64,000 nucleotides of DNA, taken from NCBI RefSeq assembly GCF_015500075.1, contig NZ_CP045496.1, positions 1,736,001 through 1,800,000 of the forward strand, written 5' to 3'. Below, piece by piece: positions 17,151 to 24,478 of this stretch. The notes beneath the pieces were generated by a model. That model had not been told where the DNA came from. It worked only from the letters and a program-made list of their open reading frames with translations, and did not search any database. Source of the stretch: Mesorhizobium sp. INR15. GTDB taxonomy: Bacteria; Pseudomonadota; Alphaproteobacteria; Rhizobiales; Rhizobiaceae. Made by a program: the position numbers and the translations under genes. Numbering within the stretch: the stretch's first letter is position 1; every line of letters begins with the position of its first letter.

Positions 17151-17632
17151 ACCAGATCGCCCCCACGAAAAACGAGCATTCCGTCATCCACTCCACCTTC
17201 ACCATCGAGCGGACCTATCCGCAATCACCCGAACGCGTCTTCCACGCCTTCGCCGACAAGGCGACGGTGCGGCGCTGGCGGATCGACGGCGACGGGTTCG
17301 CCATCGCCGAATTCACCTTCGATTTTCGCGTCGGCGGTGGCGAGGTGTCGCGCTTCAGCTACGGCGGCGGTCCGGAAGTCCGGCTCGACGCGCAGTTCCA
17401 GGATATCGTTCCCGACCAGCGCATCGTGTTTTCCTACCGGATGGCAATCGGACCGCAGCCGATGTCGGCTTCCCTTACCACTGTCGAACTCACCCCCGCC
17501 GGCGAAGGCACGCGGCTGACCTATACCGAACAGGGCGTGTTCTTTGACGGCGTCGATTCCGCCAAGGGACGGGAAGAGGGGAGCCGTGGGTTGCTGGAGG
17601 CACTTGCGGCGGAACTCTCGAGGTCGAACTAG
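17147..17632 (+). CDS. SRPBCC/AHSA1-domain protein
   Basis: A 161-residue START-like (Bet v1 fold) protein. Typical blocks are FTIERTYPQSPERVFHAF near the N terminus, KATVRRWR, the DFRVGGGEVSRF strand, and a C-terminal SRGLLEALAAEL helix. The fold has a large ligand cavity, but the ligand is unknown. It is translationally coupled to the ArsR gene, suggesting that expression responds to the compound it handles. The gene ends 47 bp from the convergent methyltransferase gene. Confidence 0.87.
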   Translation: MNQIAPTKNEHSVIHSTFTIERTYPQSPERVFHAFADKATVRRWRIDGDGFAIAEFTFDFRVGGGEVSRFSYGGGPEVRLDAQFQDIVPDQRIVFSYRMAIGPQPMSASLTTVELTPAGEGTRLTYTEQGVFFDGVDSAKGREEGSRGLLEALAAELSRSN

Positions 17633-17679
17633 TCTGCCGACCAAACCGATGGGCCATCCCGCGCGCGGGACGGCCTCCG

Positions 17680-18360
17680 TCAGGGGCGCGGCCTGTTGGC
17701 GGCAATCCAGATGACATGGCGCGCGCCGCGCTTGCCGTTGGCGCGCGTCTTGACCTCCTCGACGGCGAAGCCGGCCTGGCCAAGCCGTCTCGCAAAACCC
17801 GCATCCGGGCCTTGTGACCAGACTGCAAGCACGCCGCCCGGCTTGAGCGCGGCGCGCGCGGCGCTGAGCCCGACCGCGCCGTAGAGCGCATCATTGCCCT
17901 TGTGGACGATGCCCTCGGGGCCGTTGTCGACATCGAGCAGAATGGCGTCCCAGGCGGCTGGCTGCGCCCGTATCAGGTTCCCGACATCCGCTTCGCGAAC
18001 GGCAACGCGCGGATCGTCAAGGCAGCCGGCAAAGACCTCGGCCATCGGGCCTCGGGCCCAGCTGACGACAGCGGGCACCAGTTCGGCGACTGTAACGGCG
18101 GCATCGCCGGGAAGTTCGGCCAAGGCGGCGCGCAGCGTCAAGCCCATGCCCAGCCCGCCGATCAGCATTCGGGGTTGGCGGCGGGTGGCGATACGCTCGC
18201 AGGACAGTTTCGCCAGCGCCTCCTCGGAACCGCTCAGGCGGCTGTTCATCAGCTCGTTGGTGCCGAGCATGATGGAGAATTCGGAGCCGCGCTGCTTCAG
18301 CCGAAGTTCTTGTGCGCCATCGGGCGTCTTGGCTGAATCAAGCTGGACCCAGGGGATCAC
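17680..18360 (-). CDS. spermidine synthase-like methyltransferase-fold protein
   Basis: A 226-residue Rossmann-fold protein: glycine motif LIGGLGMGLTLRAAL (about residues 66-80), acidic VTVAELVPAVV, then DAILLDVDNGPEG, matching the spermine/spermidine synthase superfamily. The aminopropyltransferase N-terminal beta domain is very short, and the standard YQ motifs are not evident. It may be a distinct family of putative methyl- or aminopropyltransferases widespread in alphaproteobacteria. The cytoplasmic substrate is unknown. The next gene on the minus strand ends 86 bp before its neighbour, so linkage to it is uncertain. Confidence 0.75.
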   Translation of the reverse strand: MIPWVQLDSAKTPDGAQELRLKQRGSEFSIMLGTNELMNSRLSGSEEALAKLSCERIATRRQPRMLIGGLGMGLTLRAALAELPGDAAVTVAELVPAVVSWARGPMAEVFAGCLDDPRVAVREADVGNLIRAQPAAWDAILLDVDNGPEGIVHKGNDALYGAVGLSAARAALKPGGVLAVWSQGPDAGFARRLGQAGFAVEEVKTRANGKRGARHVIWIAANRPRP

Positions 18361-18385
18361 AGGCTAACCCCCTGTTTGGCCGCAA

Positions 18386-18420
18386 TCAGTTCCGAAAACC
18401 GGATTTCACTTTTCGCTGGA
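18386..18420. repeat. degenerate CCGAAAA...TTTTCG hairpin repeat
   Basis: CGAAAA (18393-18398) faces TTTTCG (18410-18415) in the context AAAACCGGATTTCACTTTTC, the form of a very common short Rhizobiales intergenic repeat. It sits in the 86-bp gap downstream of the queuosine-precursor transporter gene. A related degenerate copy lies near 22665-22695. Confidence 0.4.
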
Positions 18421-18446
18421 GCGGTCCTTCGGTTCGGGATCACGGC

Positions 18447-19127
18447 CTAAGCCACAACAGCCGGCTGGCTCCAGCGGGCAGCGAGCAACCGGTAAGGGAT
18501 CAATGCGACCACGGCGATGATCAGCTTGACCGAGAGATCGCCCAGCGCCCACGAGACCCAGCGCATGGCGTCGACGTGGAACACACCCATCAGTGGCGCG
18601 GTTTCGAGTGCGAAACTGTCGCTTGGACCAGCAAAGGCGAAAGCGGCCGAGAAAGCGATGGTGAAGAATACGGCGGTGTCGAACACCGAGCCGACCAGGG
18701 TGCCGATGATTGGCGCGCGCCACCAGCTCTGCCGGCGCAGGCGGTTGAACACGGTCACGTCGAGCAATTGCGCGGACAGGAAGGCGGCGCCGGAAGCCGC
18801 GGCGATGCGCACCAGCCGGTCTGCCGCCGTCTCGAACTCGATCAGGCCATGGCGGAACAGGAAGGGTGGGATGAGGATCGAGCAGACCACCGCCGTCATG
18901 AAGCCGACAAAGACGATCCGGCGCGCCACGGCGGGGCCATAGCGGCGATTGGCAAGGTCGGTGACCAGGAACGAGAAGGGATAGGTGAAGGCGCCCCAGG
19001 TCAGGATATCGGCCAGCGACAGGCCGCCGACCGTGCCCTGCATCGGGAACTGGACAAGAATGTTCGATGCCACGACGACAAGCGCCATGGCGGCCACGAA
19101 AGGCAGATATCTCGAGAAGGAAGTCAT
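18447..19127 (-). CDS. yhhQ: queuosine precursor transporter (VUT/YhhQ family)
   Basis: A 226-residue membrane protein with about six hydrophobic segments (starting at residues ~8, 40, 75, 105, 140 and 200). The family signature is visible as FTYPFSFLVTDLANRRYGP near 50 and WRAPIIGTLVGSVFDTAVFF near 135. YhhQ/VUT proteins import preQ0/preQ1 for tRNA queuosine synthesis. A riboswitch-like pseudoknot overlaps its start codon (see 19125-19153), supporting a queuosine role. It lies 143 bp behind rpmB on the same strand. Confidence 0.9.
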   Translation of the reverse strand: MTSFSRYLPFVAAMALVVVASNILVQFPMQGTVGGLSLADILTWGAFTYPFSFLVTDLANRRYGPAVARRIVFVGFMTAVVCSILIPPFLFRHGLIEFETAADRLVRIAAASGAAFLSAQLLDVTVFNRLRRQSWWRAPIIGTLVGSVFDTAVFFTIAFSAAFAFAGPSDSFALETAPLMGVFHVDAMRWVSWALGDLSVKLIIAVVALIPYRLLAARWSQPAVVA

Positions 19128-19153
19128 TTTTTTATCCTGGGTAATGGAACCAG
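19125..19153 (-). promoter_or_regulatory. putative preQ1-I riboswitch overlapping the yhhQ start codon
   Basis: Read on the minus strand, CUGG (19153-19150) and CCAG (19140-19137) form stem P1. The loop begins UUC, then CAU (19146-19144), then UAC, whose C is in the position of the ligand-pairing cytosine. After P1 comes an A-rich tail GAUAAAAAA and then AUG (19127-19125), which can pair with the loop CAU to form P2. This matches the preQ1-I layout known from Bacillus (GGUUC ... ACCC ... AUAAAAAA). The Shine-Dalgarno AGGA overlaps the 3' side of P1. Ligand binding would hide both the ribosome-binding site and the start codon, so OFF control of translation is predicted. A further hairpin (GAAGCC/GGCTTC, 19209-19229) lies upstream. 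Confidence 0.7.
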
Positions 19154-19270
19154 CGGAGCGTCATGCCGAAACCGGATCACGCTCGCTTGTCTGAGCATCG
19201 GACCTGATGAAGCCGGTTTGAATGGCTTCGATCCGACACCTGGGCGGTCGTCCCCCGCCTATAAGGCGTG

Positions 19271-19567
19271 TTAAGCTGCGGCCTGTTCGGCGATCTTCTT
19301 GGCGATCTGCTTCTTCAGGAGGCGCGCGCGCTGCGACAGCTCCTTGGCATCGGCCTTGGCCAGGAATGCATCGAGGCCACCGCGATGTTCGACCGAACGC
19401 AGGGCGTTGGCGGAAATGCGCAGGCGCACATTCTGGTTCAGGGCTTCCGAGATCAGCGTCACATTGACGAGATTCGGCAGGAAGCGACGCCTGGTCTTGT
19501 TGTTGGCGTGGCTCACGTTGTTGCCGGACATGACTGCCTTGGCAGTGAGTTCGCAGGTGCGGGACAT
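19271..19567 (-). CDS. rpmB: 50S ribosomal protein L28
   Basis: A 98-residue L28 of alphaproteobacterial length. MSRTCELTAKAVMSGNNVSH at the N terminus and NKTRRRFLPNL, RLRISANALRSVEHRGGLD are diagnostic of L28. It belongs to the large ribosomal subunit. Start 19567 has GAAGG 8-9 bp upstream; the open frame continuing further is not L28. It is divergent from the DUF3108 gene, a standard rhizobial arrangement. Confidence 0.97.
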   Translation of the reverse strand: MSRTCELTAKAVMSGNNVSHANNKTRRRFLPNLVNVTLISEALNQNVRLRISANALRSVEHRGGLDAFLAKADAKELSQRARLLKKQIAKKIAEQAAA

Positions 19568-19663
19568 TGTTCTAACCTTCAGTTCTCGGGCTTGCCAAAC
19601 CTTTGTGCCCACGCCGGGTGGCGCGCGGTTCTGGTCAGGCGGCCTTATGGAAAAAGTTGGCGT

Positions 19664-19692
19664 TCCATAGTTGCATTTCGCCGAGGCGTCAA
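19664..19692 (-). promoter_or_regulatory. predicted rpmB promoter
   Basis: On the minus strand TTGACG (19692-19687), 17 bp, then TATGGA (19669-19664). Transcription would begin near 19657, about 90 nt upstream of the rpmB start. The spacing is ideal and the -10 is moderate. Confidence 0.5.
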
Positions 19693-19822
19693 GCTCCGGC
19701 TTCGCCACGGAAGCGCCCGGCATTCCATATTAACGCCGGATTTCACCCTATAAGCGGTCACACAGGGACATGCCAGACCGGAGTTGCCCACCTCCGGCCA
19801 AAAATCAAGGACCGATCCCGCC

Positions 19823-20611
19823 ATGCTTCGTTCGTCTTGCGCCCTTGCGGCCCTGCTTGCCATCGCCCTGCCGTCTGCCGCGACAGCTGCCTCACCGGAA
19901 TCCTTCAAGGGCGAATACACCGTGTCGTTCTTTGGCCTTTCGATCGCGAGATCGACGTTTTCCAGCCGCTATGAGAACGGCGCCTATTTGATCGAAGGCA
20001 GCGTCAGCAGCGCCGGCCTGGCCAAGCTATTCGACGACACGCGTGGCACCATCTCGTCTAAGGGCACGATTGCCGGGAAAAAAATGGTGCCGCAGGCGTT
20101 TCGTGCCGATTACACCTCCGGCAAGAAGGCATCGGTGGTCGATATCCGCTTTGCCAATGGCACTGTAACCTCGACGCAGGTCATTCCCGCGCCGGGTGAG
20201 CGCGACCCCAACAACTGGGTGCCGCTGGGCGCCAGCGATCTGGCGGCAGTGCTGGACCCGATGGCGGCGACCGTCATCCATGCCGACAGTCTGGACAAGG
20301 TCTGCGGACGCAAGGTGAAGTTCTACGACGGCGAGATGCGGGCCGATCTCACGCTGACCTACGCCTCGAAAGGGTCGATCTCGGTGCCAGGCTACAAGGG
20401 TGACACGGTCACCTGCCGGATGGGTTTCGAGCCCGTGTCGGGTTATCGCAAGGGCCGCAAGGCGCTCAATTATCTCAAGGACCGCAGCCGCATGATGGTG
20501 ACGTTTGCACCGCTCGGCCAAACCGGGGTATATGCGCCGATCCACGCGACGGTCGGAACGCAGATCGGCACCTTGACCATCAGCGCGGGGCGTTTCGAAG
20601 CAATAAATTAG
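19823..20611 (+). CDS. DUF3108 domain protein, exported
   Basis: A 262-residue protein with a clear signal peptide (MLRSSCALAALLAIALPSA, cleavage near ATA-AS), hence periplasmic or outer-membrane associated. The mature part is predicted beta-rich: FKGEYTVSFFGLSIARS, GRKVKFYDGEMRADLTL, then YLKDRSRMMVTFAPL. The family is conserved in proteobacteria, often next to rpmB in rhizobia, and its function is unknown. Start 19823 is chosen because the signal peptide begins there; ATG 19784 would add 13 hydrophilic residues. AAGGA lies about 12 bp upstream. Confidence 0.8.
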   Translation: MLRSSCALAALLAIALPSAATAASPESFKGEYTVSFFGLSIARSTFSSRYENGAYLIEGSVSSAGLAKLFDDTRGTISSKGTIAGKKMVPQAFRADYTSGKKASVVDIRFANGTVTSTQVIPAPGERDPNNWVPLGASDLAAVLDPMAATVIHADSLDKVCGRKVKFYDGEMRADLTLTYASKGSISVPGYKGDTVTCRMGFEPVSGYRKGRKALNYLKDRSRMMVTFAPLGQTGVYAPIHATVGTQIGTLTISAGRFEAIN

Positions 20612-20639
20612 GCGCCGTGGCGCGCCGCCGGAGACGGGC

Positions 20640-21533
20640 ATGGGGCGCGCAACACTGATCGGCTTCTCGGCGGTAGCCATGTGGGCGCTGCTGGCGCTGC
20701 TCACCGATGCTTCGGGCGCGGTGCCACCCTTCCTGCTGTCGGCGATTACCTTCACCATCGGCACCGGGGTCGGGCTTGTCGCGCGGCTGTTCATGCCGGC
20801 CACCGACAAGAGCCAGAAGATACCGCCGCAGGTCTGGGTAATCGGCATTGCCGGGCTGTTCGGCTATCACTTCTTCTATTTCACCGCGCTGCGCAATGCG
20901 CCGGCGGTGGAGGCAAGCCTGATCGCCTATCTGTGGCCGCTGCTGATTGTGCTCGGCTCGGCGCTGATGCCGGGCGAGCGCCTGTCCTGGAACCATGTCG
21001 TTGGCGCGCTGCTCGGCCTTGCCGGCACCTTCCTGATCGTCACCAAGGGTGGTGGCCTCGCCTTCGACGCCCGCTATGCCTTCGGCTATGCGATGGCCGC
21101 CGTGTGCGCGGTTCTGTGGTCGTCCTATTCGCTCCTGTCGCGGCGCTTCCCATCGGTGCCGACCAGCATCGTGACCTGGTTCTGCGCCGCGACGGCCGTG
21201 CTTTCGCTAGCCTGCCACCTCGCGCTGGAAAAGACCGTGCTGCCGGATGGCGCTGGGCAGTGGCTGGCGGTGCTTGGCCTTGGCCTGATGCCGGTGGGTG
21301 CGGCCTTCTACGCCTGGGACATCGGCGTGAAGCGCGGCGACATCCAGGTACTAGGCGCGGCAAGCTACGCGGCGCCGCTGCTTTCGACACTGGTGCTGAT
21401 TTCGGCTGGCTTCGCGGAACCATCGCCGCGCATTCTCGTGGCCTGCGTGCTCATCACCGGCGGCGCGGCGCTGGCGGCAAAATCACTGTTCCTGCGCAAG
21501 CCGGCCACGACTGAAAGTGGAGCCAAGGCATGA
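20640..21533 (+). CDS. DMT-superfamily (EamA) transporter
   Basis: A 297-residue protein with about ten membrane helices in two EamA repeats; the second repeat begins near residue 150. Blocks such as YFTALRNAPAVEASLIAYLWPLLIVL and VGAAFYAWDIGVKRGDIQVLGAASY resemble the YddG aromatic amino-acid/paraquat exporter branch. It is an inner-membrane exporter of unidentified small metabolites. The stop overlaps the start of the lysoplasmalogenase-family gene (ATGA), so the two are coupled. Confidence 0.85.
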   Translation: MGRATLIGFSAVAMWALLALLTDASGAVPPFLLSAITFTIGTGVGLVARLFMPATDKSQKIPPQVWVIGIAGLFGYHFFYFTALRNAPAVEASLIAYLWPLLIVLGSALMPGERLSWNHVVGALLGLAGTFLIVTKGGGLAFDARYAFGYAMAAVCAVLWSSYSLLSRRFPSVPTSIVTWFCAATAVLSLACHLALEKTVLPDGAGQWLAVLGLGLMPVGAAFYAWDIGVKRGDIQVLGAASYAAPLLSTLVLISAGFAEPSPRILVACVLITGGAALAAKSLFLRKPATTESGAKA

Positions 21534-22201
21534 TGCCCTTTCCTGGTGGCATCGACGCCAACGCCAATGCGACGCTGATCTTTTCGGTGGTGGCGGCGGT
21601 GATCTACGCCTTCACGCTCGGCATGCAGCCGACGCTTGCCCGGTCCGCCGCCAAGACGCTTGCCGTCGCCATGCTTGGCGTGTTGGCGCAAATGCAAGGC
21701 GGGCCGCTACTGCTGGTTGGCGCACTGGCGCTCAGCGCCATCGGTGACGCCTTCCTGTCACGCGACGGCGAAAAGGCCTTTCTCGGCGGACTGGCAAGCT
21801 TTCTTCTCGCGCATGTCGTTTATGTCGCGTTGTTCCTGCGCTCTGGCGGCGGCGTGGCATTGCTTGGCGCCGAATCGTGGCGCGGGGCGATCGCGCTGGT
21901 GATGATCGTTTTCGCCGTGGTCATGCTGGTGGCGCTGTGGCGCCGCGTTGGCCCTGATCTGTGTGTTCCGATCGCGGTCTATATCGCCGCCATTCTCGCC
22001 ATGGGCATTTCGGCGCTGACGGTCAGCAATGTCTTGGTCATCGGCGGCGCGCTTCTGTTCATGGCGTCGGACGGGCTGCTTGCCACGGAAAAGTTTCTGA
22101 TGGCCGCCATCTCGCCGCATCGGGCCTGGATGCGCCTGGCTGTCTGGGTGCTGTACTACGCCGCCCAGCTGGCGATCACGTTTGGGTTCTTACTGAGTTA
22201 A
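21530..22201 (+). CDS. lysoplasmalogenase/YhhN-family membrane protein
   Basis: A 223-residue protein with about seven to eight membrane helices. The YhhN/TMEM86 family pattern is seen in ALALSAIGDAFLSRD (conserved GD pair) and LLFMASDGLLATEKF (conserved SD). Eukaryotic relatives hydrolyse lysoplasmalogens; bacterial activity is largely unproven. It overlaps the upstream DMT exporter gene and its TAA stop interlocks with the TAA of the opposing DUF985 gene (TTAA at 22198-22201). Confidence 0.8.
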   Translation: MMPFPGGIDANANATLIFSVVAAVIYAFTLGMQPTLARSAAKTLAVAMLGVLAQMQGGPLLLVGALALSAIGDAFLSRDGEKAFLGGLASFLLAHVVYVALFLRSGGGVALLGAESWRGAIALVMIVFAVVMLVALWRRVGPDLCVPIAVYIAAILAMGISALTVSNVLVIGGALLFMASDGLLATEKFLMAAISPHRAWMRLAVWVLYYAAQLAITFGFLLS

Positions 22202-22638
22202 GATTGTTTCGGCTGCCAGCCCGGCGCGGCGAGTTCGAACGCCGCGAAATCAAACCCTGGCGCCACGGTGCAGCCGGCCAGTGTCCACTCGCCCAGGCTG
22301 CGCGCCGATTGCCACCAGCCCGCTGGCACGACGAGCTGCGGCCGTTCGCCCGCCGACAACTCGGTGCCAAGCACCTGTTCGATGACCTGATTAGCCATTG
22401 CGCCGTCTTCCTGATGCATCGACAGCACGAGCGGGGCGCCGGCATAGAAATGCCAGACCTCGGCAGCATCCTTCACGCGGTGCCAGGCCGGCCTTTGATC
22501 GCCTTCCAGCAGGAAATAGATCGCCGTCGAATGGCTGCGCGGGCCGCCGGCGCTATCGCGAAAGGTTTCCGTGTACCAGCCGCCTTCGGGGTGAGGCTTC
22601 AACCCGAGCATCGCGATGATTTCAGCCGCGCTGGTCAT
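22198..22638 (-). CDS. cupin DUF985 family protein
   Basis: A 146-residue cupin-fold protein. It starts MTSAAEIIAMLGLKPHPEGG, with the DUF985 hallmarks HPEGGWYTETFRD, TAIYFLLEGDQRPAWHRV, AEVWHFYAG and PAGWWQSAR. The His/Glu residues of the cupin barrel could bind a metal or a sugar-like ligand; no reaction is assigned. The stop is interlocked with the convergent YhhN gene. A degenerate short repeat (near 22665-22695) lies between it and gloB on the same strand. Confidence 0.85.
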   Translation of the reverse strand: MTSAAEIIAMLGLKPHPEGGWYTETFRDSAGGPRSHSTAIYFLLEGDQRPAWHRVKDAAEVWHFYAGAPLVLSMHQEDGAMANQVIEQVLGTELSAGERPQLVVPAGWWQSARSLGEWTLAGCTVAPGFDFAAFELAAPGWQPKQS

Positions 22639-22702
22639 GGGTTCGGTCCTTGCGTTTGAGCCTCGGATTTTCCCAAAACCGGCATCCACTTGGACCGATG
22701 CT

Positions 22703-23470
22703 TTAGAAATTGTCCTTGCGCTTGCGGATCTCGGCGAACACGTCGGCATCGGAGGCTGTCTCCATGCCGAGATGTTTGCGGATTGCCGGATCGTGCCAGC
22801 GCAGGAACGGGTTTGTCGAGAGCTCTTCGCCGATCGTGGTCGGCAGCGTCGCCTTGTTGTCGGCTCGCAGGGCCTCGATCTTCGCCGCACGTTCCTTCAG
22901 CGCCGAGTTGGTCGGATCGACGCTCAAGGCGAAACGGGCGTTGGAGAGCGTATACTCATGGCCGCAATAGATGGCGGTCTCGGCGGGAAGTGCCGCGAGT
23001 TTCTTCAAGGACTCGTACATGACAGGGGGCTTGCATTCGAACAGCCGCCCGCAGCCCAGCGCAAACAGCGTGTCGGCGGTGAATGCCACTTTCGAACCAG
23101 GCATATGGTAGGAGACGTGGCCGGCGGTATGGCCGGGCGTTGCAATCACATCGATCCGCTCTTCGCCGAGATGCAGGACAGAGCCTTGCTCGACGGTTTC
23201 GTCGATGCCTGGAATCTTGTCCTTCTCCGCCTCCGGTCCGACGATGCGCAGCTTGAAGCGCTCCTTCAGGGCCAGGTTGGCCTCGACGTGATCGGCGTGA
23301 TGATGCGTGGTCAGGATCATCGTCGGCGTCCAGCCGGTGCGCTTGAGGGCAGCCAGGATCGGCGCCTCCTCGGGTGCGTCGATGATCGCGGTCTGTCCAC
23401 TTTTGGGGTCATGTACCAGCACGCCGAAATTGTCGCTGCGGCACATGAATTGTTCGATTTCGACCGGCAT
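22703..23470 (-). CDS. gloB: hydroxyacylglutathione hydrolase (glyoxalase II)
   Basis: A 255-residue metallo-beta-lactamase-fold enzyme that hydrolyses S-D-lactoylglutathione in methylglyoxal detoxification. The metal motif THHHADHVE lies near residue 55, followed by TPGHTAGHVSYH near 110, FTADTLFALGCGRLFE near 130 and IYCGHEYT near 170. The C-terminal glutathione-binding domain contains NPFLRWHDP. Length is typical. Start 23470 (MPVEIEQF) is the family start; 34 upstream in-frame codons are not conserved. Confidence 0.95.
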   Translation of the reverse strand: MPVEIEQFMCRSDNFGVLVHDPKSGQTAIIDAPEEAPILAALKRTGWTPTMILTTHHHADHVEANLALKERFKLRIVGPEAEKDKIPGIDETVEQGSVLHLGEERIDVIATPGHTAGHVSYHMPGSKVAFTADTLFALGCGRLFECKPPVMYESLKKLAALPAETAIYCGHEYTLSNARFALSVDPTNSALKERAAKIEALRADNKATLPTTIGEELSTNPFLRWHDPAIRKHLGMETASDADVFAEIRKRKDNF

Positions 23471-23631
23471 CGAATTGCTCCATTCGTTGCCGCAGACATA
23501 GGGCGCTTGCGGGTGGATGTCATCCCGGAATGTCGAAATGACATTCCCGGTATGTCGGATGACGCTCCGCAAAGTCGCGTCGCCTTGGACGTTTTGTTGA
23601 ACTTGGCCGATATCGCGGCTACATCCCTCGC

Positions 23632-24420
23632 ATGCATTCCGACATCGTCGATCTCCGTTCCTTCTATTCGACCACGCTCGGCCGGTTCGCCGAACGCTCG
23701 ATCACCATGGCGCTGTCATCGATATGGGCAGCCGTGCCCAACGAGCGGCTGGTCGGCCTCGGCTATACCTTGCCATGGCTGGAGCGGTTCGGCACCGACG
23801 CTGAGCGGGTCTTTGCCTTCATGCCGGCGACGCAGGGCGCGGTGGTCTGGCCGGCGACGGGGCCGACGGCGACCGCGCTTGTCTTCGACGAGGAACTGCC
23901 GCTGGTCGATTCCTGTATCGACCGCATGCTGCTTGTCCACTCGCTCGAGCATGTCGAAAACCCGCGTGAAACGCTGAACGAGATCTGGCGAGTGCTGTCG
24001 CCGGCTGGCCGGGTCGTCATTGTCGTGCCCAACCGGCGGGGTGTGTGGGCGCGCTTCGAGCATACGCCGTTCGGCAACGGCCGGCCGTTTTCGCGCGGCC
24101 AGCTCACCGAATTGCTGCGCGAGGCGAATTTCACCCCTGCCTCCTGGTCGGACGCGCTGTTCTTCCCGCCATCGCGGCGCCGTTTCATGATGCGTTTTCA
24201 CAATGTGCTGGAACGCGTCGGGCGGCGGCTGTGGCCGATCTTTTCCGGCGTCATCGTCGTCGAGGCGCAGAAACGGCTCTATCAAGGCGTGCCGGTCGCC
24301 CAGCGTGCCTCGCGCCGTGTCTTCATGCCGGTGTTGTCACCGCATGGCGCGACGCGGCTTGGCCGGCTTGCCGAGGGCGCGGACGCAATGCCGTCAGGCC
24401 GGCGGGTGACAACTCCGTGA
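23632..24420 (+). CDS. class I SAM-dependent methyltransferase-like protein
   Basis: A 262-residue protein. The middle part carries the later half of a class I methyltransferase fold (LPLVDSCIDRMLLVHSLEHVENPRETLNEIWRVLSPAGRVVIVVPN split over residues ~85-130), as in the YcgJ/UbiE-like Methyltransf_11 group. The usual glycine-rich motif I near residue 40 (VGLGYTLPWL) is atypical. The rhizobial gene commonly lies divergent from gloB, as here. Substrate unknown. It is followed 58 bp later by the SbmA-like exporter gene. Confidence 0.8.
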   Translation: MHSDIVDLRSFYSTTLGRFAERSITMALSSIWAAVPNERLVGLGYTLPWLERFGTDAERVFAFMPATQGAVVWPATGPTATALVFDEELPLVDSCIDRMLLVHSLEHVENPRETLNEIWRVLSPAGRVVIVVPNRRGVWARFEHTPFGNGRPFSRGQLTELLREANFTPASWSDALFFPPSRRRFMMRFHNVLERVGRRLWPIFSGVIVVEAQKRLYQGVPVAQRASRRVFMPVLSPHGATRLGRLAEGADAMPSGRRVTTP

Positions 24421-24478
24421 TCGCTGCTGGTTTCTCCATCCGGTTTCAGCACTGTTTCTGAGCGCAAGGACCTTGGCC

